In this document: positions 46,533 through 56,789 of the stretch, piece by piece | How positions within the stretch are numbered: the first letter of the stretch is position 1 | How the letters are laid out: every line of letters starts with the position of its first letter | From: Anagrus nilaparvatae | Lineage: Eukaryota; Arthropoda; Insecta; Hymenoptera; Mymaridae | Direction of reading: 5' to 3' | Assembly: GCA_022575985.1 (NCBI GenBank) | Contig: JAKSXM010000231.1 | Location: 2,296,501 to 2,360,500, forward strand | Length of the DNA stretch: 64,000 nucleotides | Notes under the pieces: model-generated | What the model was told of the DNA's origin: nothing | Databases searched by the model: none | What the model saw: only the letters and a program-made list of their open reading frames with translations | Position numbers and translations under genes: made by a program

Positions 46533-47586
46533 CTTGCAAAAAAATCTAGACCGCTAAGATTTAAGTTATCGCGTTGAATGAAGCGAAAAAAATTTCTATA
46601 CGAGCAGGAAAAAAATGAATAAAGAAAAAAAATCGGCTTTTAAGTTTAAAACCAAATGTTATCAGTAGACTAAAACGAACACTTAAGAGAAAAATATGCT
46701 TGACGTTCGGTGGAGAGACGATAAATCAGTTATCCGGTTCTTTTTGGATCATTTTAATACTACTGCAGATTTAATAACAAAAATTATTTACATTCAAATG
46801 TGTAATATGCTAATGTTTTAAAAAGCGTGTATTTATATACCAGCAGACAGTTTATTATCTTTTATTTCTACTCACGTAATAATTTTAAATATTTTTTATT
46901 GAATTATAACTTTTTTCAATGAGTTATTGCTTATTTTTGCTAAATTTATTTTTATTCTAACGGACTTTGTTTTTTTCTCGGACTGTGTTTTGTAATCTAG
47001 ATTTCGCATATTGAAAATATTTTTAATAATCGTTTTATGGTACCGTTTCGATATTAATAATGCTAAATTATCTTTCTAATTAATTTTTTTTTAGATAAAT
47101 CAAATATTATTTATATGATTTAAAGTCATTTTTTAATTTAAATAAAAATTCCATTTTATTTCAAAATATTTGATTTACTTCGACAAAGTAGCGTTTTTGT
47201 TTTAAAATTAAATTCTCTCAAAATTATGCTATTAGACTTTGAAAAAAAAGATTTTTTTGCCATTTCAAAATTTCTATTTTTTTCAATATTCAAAAGTTTC
47301 ACTACGATATTAGCCGTAATTCGTGTACAAGTGTTATCGGAATTATTTTGAAAAATTTTGACCAAACAGAGACTAATACTGAGTTAAGATACCACTAACT
47401 CGGAAAATCAAATTAGAATTTATAGTAATGGTTGGCTTAAATATTTTGAAAAACATTCCTGGTACACGAGGTATATTCCAATAGACATTTCAGGCTTAGA
47501 AACACAAGGTTCAATGTTATTATAAAGGATATTTTAGGTCTACAGCTCCAATTTAAAAATTTAAAAAGAAAGACAATTTTTATCAC
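46533..47586. other. Upstream or intronic stretch with no supported feature
   Basis: AT-rich sequence upstream of exon A. I could not find a convincing first exon or promoter for the gene here. Confidence 0.4.
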
Positions 47587-48011
47587 TACACTGTAAAAAG
47601 TAACTTTATTAAATTTACAAAAAAAATAGAACTTTTTCGAAAAATTAGTGAATTTTCAAAAAATTTTGTAAATATTCGAAAAAAATCGTAAATTTAGTGA
47701 ATATAGTATATTATCGAAAAATTCGAGAATTCTCGATTTTTTTTTGTGATTTTACGAAAAAAGTTATAAATTCACAACTATTTTTCGGAAACTTACAACT
47801 ATTTTTTGTAAATTTTCGAAAAAAAATTGTAAATTATCAGTTTTTCTTGAGAATTCACAAAAAAAAATCGAGAATACTCTAATTTTTAGTTAATATATAC
47901 TAAATTTAGTAAATTTACGATTTTTATTCGATTTTTTTCGAATAATTACAAATTTTTTCGAAAATTTTCTAATTTTTTTGTTAATATAAGAAAGTTACTT
48001 TTTACAGTGTA
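47587..48011. mobile_element. Palindromic MITE, CACTGTAAAAAG family, copy 2
   Basis: 425 bp. It starts TA-CACTGTAAAAAGTAAC and ends with the perfect inverse GTTACTTTTTACAGTG-TA. The interior is a mirrored set of the same AAATTTGTAAATAT/GAGAATTCTCGATTT words seen in the copy at 20039-20469. No coding frame. Confidence 0.85.
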
Positions 48012-48409
48012 CACTGAAAAAAATTACATTTATTGCTACCGGATTTCCGTTTTTAGCTACCATAATTTCGGTTGTGGTAGCCAGAATTTTTTTTTCTCTT
48101 AAATGATTGCAAATTATAAAACATAAAAAAGCTATACGAAAATTTTTTTTGGATCAAAATAGTGCGTAAAGTATTTTATTCCTGATGTTTACAATATTTT
48201 TTGCCTACCTAGGCGTAGAACAAAATTGGCGTGCAAAAAATTCTACAACGGGAGGTCAAAAAAAAAATTTTTTCCATCATGCCTCGATATTCTCGCATTT
48301 TAAGTAAGTGAAACTCATTTTTTTTTAAATTTTCATTACCTTTCTAGTTATTTCCAATCGTTAAAAAAAAAATCCGGCTACCACAACCAGAAATTTTTTT
48401 TTCAGTATA
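48010..48409. mobile_element. Second TA-bordered TIR element abutting the previous one
   Basis: About 400 bp. The left end is TA-CACTGAAAAAAATT, then GCTACCGGATTTCCG and GGTTGTGGTAGCC. The right end, inverted, reads TA-TACTGAAAAAAAAATT, then GGTTGTGGTAGCCGG. It shares the TA at 48010-48011 with the element to its left. Confidence 0.65.
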
Positions 48410-48606
48410 TTTTTGCAAAATAATAGCTCGTATAATATATTTTTTGCCCTCTTAGACGTAAAACTCATGCATAAAACTTGTAACGAAATTTTCTGCACTC
48501 GTTGTACGCTTATAGGTAGGCAAAAAACATCGTAAACACCATGGGCAAAAATCTTGTAAATATCATTCGTGCCCGGCTTTGTCAAGCACTCGGGCTAGTG
48601 CTCACA
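48187..48606. repeat. CCTAGGCGTA modules and CGTGCCCGGCTT segment, dispersed family
   Basis: TTTTTTGCCTACCTAGGCGT at about 48200, TTTTTTGCCCTCTTAGACGT at about 48438 and an inverted copy at about 48500-48525. Beside them, CGTGCCCGGCTTTGTCAAGC (48569 on) and GGGCTAGTGCT match, inverted, 54167-54210. Confidence 0.55.
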
Positions 48607-48689
48607 GTATAGCATTAAATTTTTACGCCCTTGTTAATTAATATACTATTTAAAATTTTGAAGTTTTTAAAAAAGTTTTGAGATTAGTA

Positions 48690-48990
48690 AGATGGACTTA
48701 TATCAATAGCTACCATTTCAGTAGCAATTTTAAAATTTAGTCATTTTTTGTACCAAAAATGGCTATTTGGTTTACTGACTCTCACAGTAAGAAAATAAGT
48801 GATAAAATATTGGAATTAGGGGCTTGAGAAGTGATACCTACACTAAAAAATGAGACTTATCAAAAGTGTTTTAGTTAATTAGCAAGGTATGTGTAACAGC
48901 ATGAAAGTTTACCAACAAGGCCCATTTAATATTGAGCCCTGTATTTCTAACATCTAATGAAATAAATAGAAAGTACCGAGGGTGTTTTTT
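48690..48990. repeat. Dispersed repeat, copy related to 59740-59990
   Basis: Shares with 59740-59990 an ordered set of words: CCAAAAATGGCTATTTGG, GAGACTTATCAAAAGTGTTT, TTAGTTAA and TATTGAGCCCTG. Clearly diverged. Part of the set (AACCAAAACACTTCTGGTTG) also lies inverted at 56155 inside the fold-back element. Confidence 0.5.
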
Positions 48991-49439
48991 CTACATTTTA
49001 TAAGCTCATCCATAAATTATGGATCCCAAAATCTTCCATTTTTATTATTCACTGCATGAGCAAACAGAGGCTTATAAACTAACTTAGGTCTTAAAATAGC
49101 AAGCTTGTAACAACTATTATGTTATATATGCACTATTTATATAATCTGGAATTACACATACTATTTGTGTAAAGTAAAAAATGACGCGGCTGAACAATAT
49201 TGTTAACACCTGCATCCATTAAAAATACTTATGCTATTGATGCAGTCTTAATAATTCTGATACTGTTTAACACCATGGTTGTTTCTCTTAGTAAAATTCT
49301 CTTTGTTAAATTTACTACTGTCCAGACAGAAGTATTGTTACCTGTTACTATTTACTAATTATAGTTTTGTTTCAGGACTGCAAAAAAATAACATTAATAT
49401 GAAAATCGTAAACCTAGCTTTACTCAGTTTTTTCTACGA

Positions 49440-49560
49440 ATTACTGTAAGTCACTAAATCAAAACTATTTATTTAAGTCCCTTAAATTGAAAAAGTCCCT
49501 AAATCATATTTTATGTGCCATTTGACCTTCCCCCTTAAATGGGACACTTGGAACATAACT
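49440..49560. repeat. AAGTCCC dispersed repeat, partial copy
   Basis: AAGTCCCTTAAATTGAAAAA and a second AAGTCCCTAAATC, then CATTTGACCTTCCCCCTTAA and GGGACACTTGGAACAT. It resembles 40655-40795 and, inverted, 53700-53850. Confidence 0.45.
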
Positions 49561-50783
49561 CTTGTTCGAAAATTATAAAACGATATTTTGGATAAAATTT
49601 TCACTAAAATGCAATGCAACATTTCTTGCGTTGAAAGTTTCAATTTTTTGACAAAGTTAGCAAAATGACGCATTAAAAATTAAGTCTGTCCATATTGTGG
49701 ATACTTTTAGTCACATTCAAGGCACGATTTACTCGGATAGATAAGACGATCATGTTGAAATGTCACTGAGATCAAAACCTGAAGTACATTAGAGAAACAC
49801 ACCCAAATATTACATTAAAAAACAATGTGAATCAAAATAAAAGTTTTATCGCTAGCTATGTAAACTTAAATTGCTTGTAGTGTTCTCGATTATTATTATG
49901 CATATAAAATATATTTTTGAAAGTCAAAATAAAAAAGAAAAGAAGTAAAGATATATTTTAATGAGATTACCAAAGTTGATGTCAAAAAGTAAAGCTAATA
50001 AATTTTCGTAAAAATGATCGAACCGATAAATTTTGATGCCGAATGCAGAAACAAGTGTCAGTTGGTGCATTAAGAAAAATTTCTTAAACATAGTCACATA
50101 ATAACTGGTAACCTTATTTCGAAAGAGTTTTTTTATATAAAATAACAATGAGAATACTTATAGTTTAAAAAAAAAAAACGTCACGCTGCGATTCCCAATT
50201 ATCGCGTACACCCATAACTCTTGAACCTGACAGGAGAGCATATAATTTTTTTTCATTTTTTTTCGTTGTTGTTGTTACTTAAAATTTTAACATCGTCATG
50301 ATCGCGTCAAAGGAAAATTCCTGAATAAGTGTCAGGGGTCAGGAGTATAAAAGGTTTTGTTGGTTAACGGTACATCGGCCTCCCACAACCAACACATCTT
50401 TATGAAAGGATGTGGGCTCGTTACGTCAGAGAAATATTATACACTAGAACTAATGATCCGGACAATGCGCTATTAAAACGTTATGGATCCAATTTCTGAC
50501 GCGTTTTTAAGCAAATTGCTCTACATAAAATATAAATGTTATGTAGTTAGTTTTGAATAAACGATGAGAATGGCTTGCCCTGTATTTTTAGTATCGCAAG
50601 TATGGCAGTGAACTTTCTACATGGCACTATGAAAGGTTAGACGGATAGAGCTGGACCAGAAGATCGTGTCGAGAAAGTGCTGCAGGCGTGTACTAAAGAG
50701 AGCCCTTTTGTTCTCTTTGTGTCTATTATTTATGTGTATCAGCTAGAGTAATTATACATTATACTTTTTCTCCTTCATCAACG
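49561..50783. other. Stretch with no supported gene
   Basis: A plus-strand TATAAAAGG at 50346-50354 sits in a slightly GC-richer patch (50170-50460), which also has a short hairpin CACATC/GATGTG. I see no open frame or splice pattern downstream, so no promoter is called. Confidence 0.4.
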
Positions 50784-51001
50784 TATATTAGCCTGGTACA
50801 TTTTTTCTTTAAATTTCTAAATTTATAAGCTTCAAAATTAAAGTACTCAGATTTTCCCAATAAATACTGCCTCAGCACAGACTTGTTTTTCCACAAATCC
50901 TTAAAAAAAAAATAAAACATTTGGCAAACACATGTTTCTAAAATAGGATTAGAATCACTATTCCAAAAAAGACTTTAGATTCTAACTGCCAGGCTAATGT
51001 A
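50784..51001. mobile_element. MITE, TATTAGVCTGG family, copy 5
   Basis: 218 bp. The left end is TA-TATTAGCCTGGTACAT; the right end, inverted, reads TA-CATTAGCCTGGCAG. The interior is AT-rich and non-coding. Its right terminus is almost identical to the left terminus of the copy at 44457. Confidence 0.72.
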
Positions 51002-53690
51002 CCCTTGCATATACTCATAGATATAGGTAAGTCAATACCACCATTCATTTAACATAAACAATATAATAACTATATATATATTTTTATATGAATAATTTAT
51101 AATTTACAATGTTAAGAAAAATAATTAATAGAAAAGAAGAAATGTCGATGATGAATCATTTACAATGCTATTTAAAATGCAATTAATTTTGATTTATGTG
51201 TCCGTTTCATCGAAAATAGCACCTCCGGAACTAATTATAATCGAACTCGTTTGTTTTGATTTTGTTTTTTTTTTTCGATATCTAAACCATTTTTCCTTTA
51301 AACCTTTGGCAAATTATAAGCTTTTAATATGATTTACTGTTTGTTGTCTTTGTAATTAAGAAACTATTTAAAAACGCTTTTCCTGCGCTGTATAACCTTT
51401 GGTATAACTTAGGCACGATTTTTGAATTCTTAGTAATTATTTATTAAAAATAAATATTTTTTTGATAGTTTAACATGTCAACAGTTTTTGAAAAATAATT
51501 TTTATTTAATTAAGCTAGTGATTGCAAGTATAAATCCTGGTAAAAAAATAATAATAATAGCAACAGGATTTATGGGATTCATTTTTTTGTTACTTTGTGA
51601 AAATTTTGTACTGAATTTTCGGATTTCTTAAGAAATTTTTTTAAGTTAATAGCGTTTCAGAAATATCCGGGAAAAAATCACAAACTTTCCCGAAAAGCTT
51701 TTTTATTCATTTCAAAAGTAAGAATCTTGATCCGAGTTTTTTCTTTAAACAAATATTAGCAAGCTTGTTATTATTGCATTTTACTTTTTTCCATGATTTC
51801 TGTTTTAAATTTTATTTTACGATCATAATTTACCTTTCTTAAATTGCATCACGAAAAACAGTAAGCCCTAAAGCTTTAAAAAAGATAATTTTTTAAAAAA
51901 CGTTATTTTTTCATGTCTAAAAAACGTAAGTTGCATCTCAACCTCATTTCCTTTGACCTATAAATATTGTAAATCGTAGTTTAATGCAAACTACTTGTTC
52001 GCTTTTAGACAAATTATCGCTCATTTTTATCCAAATACCTCAAGCTATGTATTTTTAAAGCGTAAAGCAATTTCGTTATTGATTTTGAAATTTTCATTGT
52101 TACATTTAAGTAAAGATTATCAGAGTAGTAGATTTTCACGCTTTGTTCGATTAAACTGCAAGAAACTAAAAAGCTCTTGCTCTAGTTCTAATTTTATCTC
52201 AATAATCAAATAAATTTTCTAATATTTCAGTTTAAAAAGCCAAAAAACTGACATATTTTCAGTGAGTTGATTCCTGATAGGAAAAATGGTTATAAAATAT
52301 GAAAGGTGTAAAAAATTAGCATAAAACTGTTTATTTAATAAATAATTTAGAGATGCAAATTAACATATGTAGAAACATAAACTCCGTACTATTTCAATAG
52401 TCACGGTCTGTCCTTGCTCGGAGCATTCCTCTCTATGTATCTTATAAGATCAGAACGTTTTTTATTCTCAAAACTACTTACTGCTTTCTCCTTTTATATA
52501 AATAAGTCGATGCTATTTTTTCCTTTGTAACGTCATTATTATAAACCGACACAGAGTAATTGCAAACTGTTTAGAGGTTCTCTTATTTAGAAAATTGAAT
52601 AGTAACCTTTTTTTAAGAAAGCAAAAGTACTAAATAAGATTTGATAAATTGACATGGTCAACTTCGAGCATGATAAAACGAGCATCAGTTACCGTTTTTT
52701 AAGAACCAGATGCATATCTCGGAAATCTTGCCATTTTCTCACGTATTAATTTCCATGCACATTTATTCCTCTTCCTTTTTCTCTTTATTAAAATTAAAAC
52801 GTAGTTAATTATCTTTTTTACTCTGTTATGACATTATTTTTTGTTTTTTTCAAACGAGATGTTATTTATTAACGAAAATTATTTTATCAAAATAACCGGT
52901 TATCAATTTAACGGTAACTCATTTTTTTAAAAATGGTGTATGCACGGTAGTATTTTTTTTGAAATGTGATAATAAATGCAAAAACGATGTAATAGATTAC
53001 AATAGAAAAATATTACAATCTGATGAAAATTGGGTAGAAAGATTTATGGGAATCGAGATACTAAAAGTGACATTTTCATGCGTAAGTGTTACATAAAAGT
53101 ATTATATTGTATCTCGAGGCTAATTTTATTATAAACTTTTTTTCTTTTTATAAAAAAATATATTTTTTAATTTATAGTTTGTTAAAATGACAAATAATGT
53201 GAATAGAAAGTGACAAATACGTTATAGATTATAATATACTTTACAATTATTATACGCATAAATTTTTACATAATTTATTTTATAATAGTTTATGGAGCTT
53301 TTTTTAATTTAAAGAGACTTTTATAACCGGTTAGTGAACTTAGAACACAGTGAACTACTGGTAGTAGCCTATAAAATATTGTCTGAGATCATTTTCAGTT
53401 TGATATTAACTCAATTTTACTCTGCTATGAATTTTTAGAACATTTTTTATTTTCTTTGGAAATCGAGAAATATTTTGATTAGGGATATTTTTTATCCGAA
53501 GTATTGAGTTAAATATAGAAATTTTTTGAAAAAGAAATGTGGGATCGAAAATTTTTGTATATTTAAAAATCCGAAAAACCCAAAAACAAAAATCCTTGCA
53601 AAAATCTGAATTTTCGGGTAACCGAACACCAATAATCTTAATCTAATCTTGCTTAGAGGACTCAAAAAAGTGACACAAGAAAGGAAATTA
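51002..53690. other. Stretch with no supported feature
   Basis: AT-rich. The open frame at 51995-52213 (plus) has no motif I recognise. I see no RNA gene or element ends. Confidence 0.5.
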
Positions 53691-53699
53691 CTCCCTCCA

Positions 53700-53975
53700 T
53701 ATTATATTTCAGATATTTTAACATGGAACATGTTTATAGGGAGGGGGTACTTCAGAACTGGAAAATTAAGGGGGGGGGGGGTCAAATATGTCCTTTTTAA
53801 GGGGGGGAGGTCAAATGGGACTTAGAATATTTTCGATTTAGGGACCTTTGGTGCAGAAGTACTTAGGGAGCATTGGTGCAGGAGTCCCTAAAGACCTTTG
53901 GTGCAGAAGTACCTAGGGACCTATGGTGCAGAAGTCTCTAAAGAACTTTAGTGCAGAAATACTTGGATATAAATA
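53700..53975. repeat. 25-bp minisatellite with G-rich flank
   Basis: GTGCAGAAGT or close variants start at 53851, 53876, 53901, 53926 and 53951, exactly 25 bp apart, with TACTTAGGGA or TCTCTAAAGA between. Just upstream lie GTTTATAGGGAGGGGGTAC, a run of 12 G (53770-53781) and GGTCAAATGGGACTTAG. Confidence 0.85.
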
Positions 53976-54166
53976 TTGATATTATGAACAGAATAGATAC
54001 TTTATTATCAGTGTTAGTTATTAGTGAACATGTTCCATGCTCGTTAGTTGGTTGTGTAGTTACACAAACCGGTCATAAGTTTTTTTTAAAGGACTATGTT
54101 AAAAGTAAATAATTATATTTTTGACTCTTCTTTTGTATAGTATATATTTAAAATATAAAGTTCGTA

Positions 54167-54275
54167 GCACTAGCACGAGTGTTCGACGAAGCCAGGCACG
54201 AGTGATATAAGTTCACACAAGTGTCTAAAATTTTTTGCCCATGGTCTACCTAGGCGTAAAACGAGTGCAGGAATA
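54167..54275. repeat. CCTAGGCGTA / GAAGCCAGGCACG dispersed repeat copy
   Basis: GCACTAGCACGAGTG, GAAGCCAGGCACGAGTG and TTTTTTGCCCATGG, then CTACCTAGGCGTAAAACG. The first part matches 48569-48606 in inverted orientation, with a few mismatches. Confidence 0.5.
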
Positions 54276-54373
54276 ATAATTTAAATAATAAAAAAATAAT
54301 TTAAAAAGTTAATAAAAAAAGAGACGATTAATTCGTACACCTATGAGTGCTGAGTTAAATAAATCAAAAATTG

Positions 54374-55133
54374 GGTATGGGGACAAAAGTTCCAAAAAAA
54401 GTTTCCCACTCCGATTTTCACAAAAAGTTTATTTTCCCATTACCTTTTTTTCCCAATAAGCAATATTTTTCCAATTTTTATTTTCTAAATATTTCGGGTT
54501 ACAAAATTTTAATAACGAGTGACTTAACTGGAGAAATTATTCTAAATGTAAGTACAAGATATCTTCATGTAGACGGGTATTTATATTATTATTTTATATT
54601 ATTATCATTCAGACGGTATGGAAAATCTACTTATTGGAACTGCAGATGGAACTGCGTAAAGCAAAAAAGGTCAAGAACTAATAACCTATCAGAAGGCTGG
54701 CATAATCGTTTCCAGATGGTGGTTGGATGGTATCATCCAAGTGCCTTTGCTTTCTTTGCTGAGTTGCAAAAAGAACAAGCATCCACTGAGACAATGCTAC
54801 GCCAATTAAATCTTGGACAAAAGATAAAAAGGGCAAGAACACTTGCCCAAAAACGATTGGAAACATCCATTTATAATATTGTATTTAGATACGAAAATCT
54901 GAAGGAAGAAGGTGGAAATATACACTACTTAAAATCGATGGCACATATTTCTTTTTAAAAAGTTTTTAATTTTAATAAATTTTTTGAGAAATATTAAAAA
55001 ATTTTTTGGAACTTTATTATTTTTTTTATTTTTTGCAATGGGAAAAATAGTTTTTGGGAAATTTATACTTTGGGAAAAAAAACTTGTGAAATTTTTGTTG
55101 GGAAAATTGTCTTGGAACTTTTGACCCCCAATC
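54374..55133 (+). mobile_element. Deleted Mutator-like element (MULE) with 9-bp target duplication
   Basis: The direct repeat CAAAAATTG occurs exactly at 54365-54373 and 55134-55142, immediately outside long imperfect TIRs. The left TIR is GGTATGGGGACAAAAGTTCC; the right, inverted, is GATTGGGGGTCAAAAGTTCC. Similarity continues for about 100 bp (TTTTCCCA and TTTCACAA words). A 9-bp duplication with long TIRs is the hallmark of MULEs. The interior keeps only the C-terminal end of a transposase, so the element is an internally deleted, non-autonomous relic of 760 bp. Confidence 0.85.
54662..54958 (+). pseudogene. MULE transposase C-terminal fragment
   Basis: The frame ends at a stop at 54956. 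From about 54671 it reads SRTNNLSEGWHNRFQMVVGW, then HPSAFAFFAELQKEQASTE, then a basic helix region, and ends with YLKSMAHISF. RTNN-EGWHN, HP followed by aromatic residues, and a L-x-K-E-Q helix are the typical end of MULE-domain transposases, as seen in many insect FLYWCH/MULE proteins. The catalytic D-D-E region is absent. Upstream codons in the same frame (54371-54660) are left TIR and deleted-junction sequence with no resemblance, so this is a broken gene. The family call is from memory of conserved residues. Confidence 0.78.
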
Positions 55134-55142
55134 CAAAAATTG

Positions 55143-55640
55143 ATTTCATTGTTCGGTTAGTCATCCTTAAAGTCTTAAAATTATAATTAATTTCTTTAAT
55201 TCGAACGTTATAAATTCATATTTAATTTTCTAATTTTAGTTTTATTCTACTTAAATTTTTTGTAAACTAACTAATTTCTTTTTGCGAATCCAGGAAAAAT
55301 AATTGCAAACTTTTAAAAAGTTGTGAATTCAAATATTTTTTCGCAAATTCAGATTTTTTGATTTTGTTGTAAATTTTACTAAAATTAGTATTGTAAATTA
55401 CAATTTTTATCAAAAGTTTATAAAATTTTTCGTAAATAAATATTTTTTTTAACTTGATTATTGAATTTATCGACCTTGTTGGGCAGATTTGTTGCAGGAG
55501 TTACTTTTGATAGTACTGATATTGCGTATATGTAACTGAGTTATGAACGCTGAAATTCTTTCAGCAACAGTCTAATAATGGCTCAAACTCTTTGATGAAT
55601 TAAAAAACGTACAATTTAGTCCTATATATATTAAATTAAT
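55143..55640. other. Short AT-rich stretch with no supported feature
   Basis: Contains AAATTTAC/GTAAATTT words similar in style to the palindromic MITEs, but no matching ends. I see no gene. Confidence 0.4.
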
Positions 55641-55641
55641 G

Positions 55642-56789
55642 GGGATGCATACCCAAAGCTAAAACAGAGGGCGCCGAAACCAATTGGTCCGAAAAACACA
55701 TGTATTTTAAATGGGAAGAAATTGACCAATCACGTTCTGGTCCGTAAAATACATGGGAAAGATATATCTATATTAGAGTGGACCTATTTTTGGACTTTGT
55801 GGAAAAACTTTGCTCCCCGGGTTTTTTTGTGAAGTTTTAGTCATAAAAAGTTCCCAGTTCCAAGGATTTTGCTTTAGCCTTACAAAAACACGTGCCTGTA
55901 ACCACATCAATTTTCCCATTTAAATAACATGGGAATTTTGAGTTTTTAGCTAATCAAATTTTCACAAATGCCAAAAAGCGTTTTAAAATGCTAATTTTTA
56001 CTGGAAAACATACATTCATATGTTGTAAAGACATACAAACTGCCCTGCATTCATTCCAAAGGGAATTTTGGGGCTAGAACGCAAATTTACATGTTTACTC
56101 AATCTTATAAAACAGGGTTTTTCGGTAATTTTCGATAAAAAGCTACAACCTCAAAAATTAACCAAAACACTTCTGGTTGGTTCACTTTTTTTGGTATAAG
56201 TGTGACCTTTCAAACGACGTAAACCGTGTATTTTTATCACTGGTTCTCTCACCGCTATATTCAATTAACCTATTGGTAATTTTTGACCCGAAAGGCCCAA
56301 TTTTTAAATTTGTTTAAATTGCTGCCAAAATTGTAATTTTTGACAAAATTGAGTTTTATAGGCCTTAAAAGTTTTCTGCAAGCTTCAAGTTTCCAAAAAT
56401 TTTTTACTTGTCTCTTTTCTTTAAATAGTTTCTAGCCCCGAAATTCCCTTTGGAATAAATTCAGGGCGGTTTGTATGTCTTTATAACATATAAAAGTATA
56501 TTTTCCAGTAAAAATTAGCATTTTAAAACGCTTTTTGGCTTTTGTGAAAATTTGTATAGCTAAAAACTCAAAATTCCCATGTTATTTAAATGGGAAAATT
56601 GAGGTGGTTACAGGCACGTGTTTTTGCAGGGCTAAAGCAAAATCCTTGGAACTGGGAACTTTTTATGACCAAAACTTCACAAAAAAACCCGGGGAGCAAA
56701 GTTTTTCCACAAAGTCCAAAAATAGGTCCACTCTAATCTATATATACAGCTTTCATCACTAGCGCCACCATGCAGTAAGCATCCCCATT
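55642..56789. mobile_element. Large fold-back element with ATGGGGATGC ends
   Basis: Ends ATGGGGATGCATAC and inverted GTAAGCATCCCCAT. From about 55775 to 56100 the left arm is matched almost base for base by the inverse of 56430-56745 (for example TTTGCTCCCCGGGTTTTTTT against AAAAAAACCCGGGGAGCAAA). The centre (56150-56420) contains modules found elsewhere in the window. The open frame 56535-56762 is an artefact of the right arm. No transposase. Superfamily unknown; target duplication not resolved. Confidence 0.75.

Noticed and set aside
48361..48585. Minus-strand frame of 74 residues
   Set aside because: It runs through a dispersed repeat and the right TIR of the element at 48010-48409.
50346..50354. 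Plus-strand TATAAAAGG as a promoter
   Set aside because: No coding or splice pattern follows it, and TATA-like words are expected by chance in AT-rich DNA.
54371..54660. N-terminal part of the 195-residue frame as a real protein start
   Set aside because: It is translated MULE left TIR and deletion-junction sequence. Only the last roughly 95 residues resemble a transposase.
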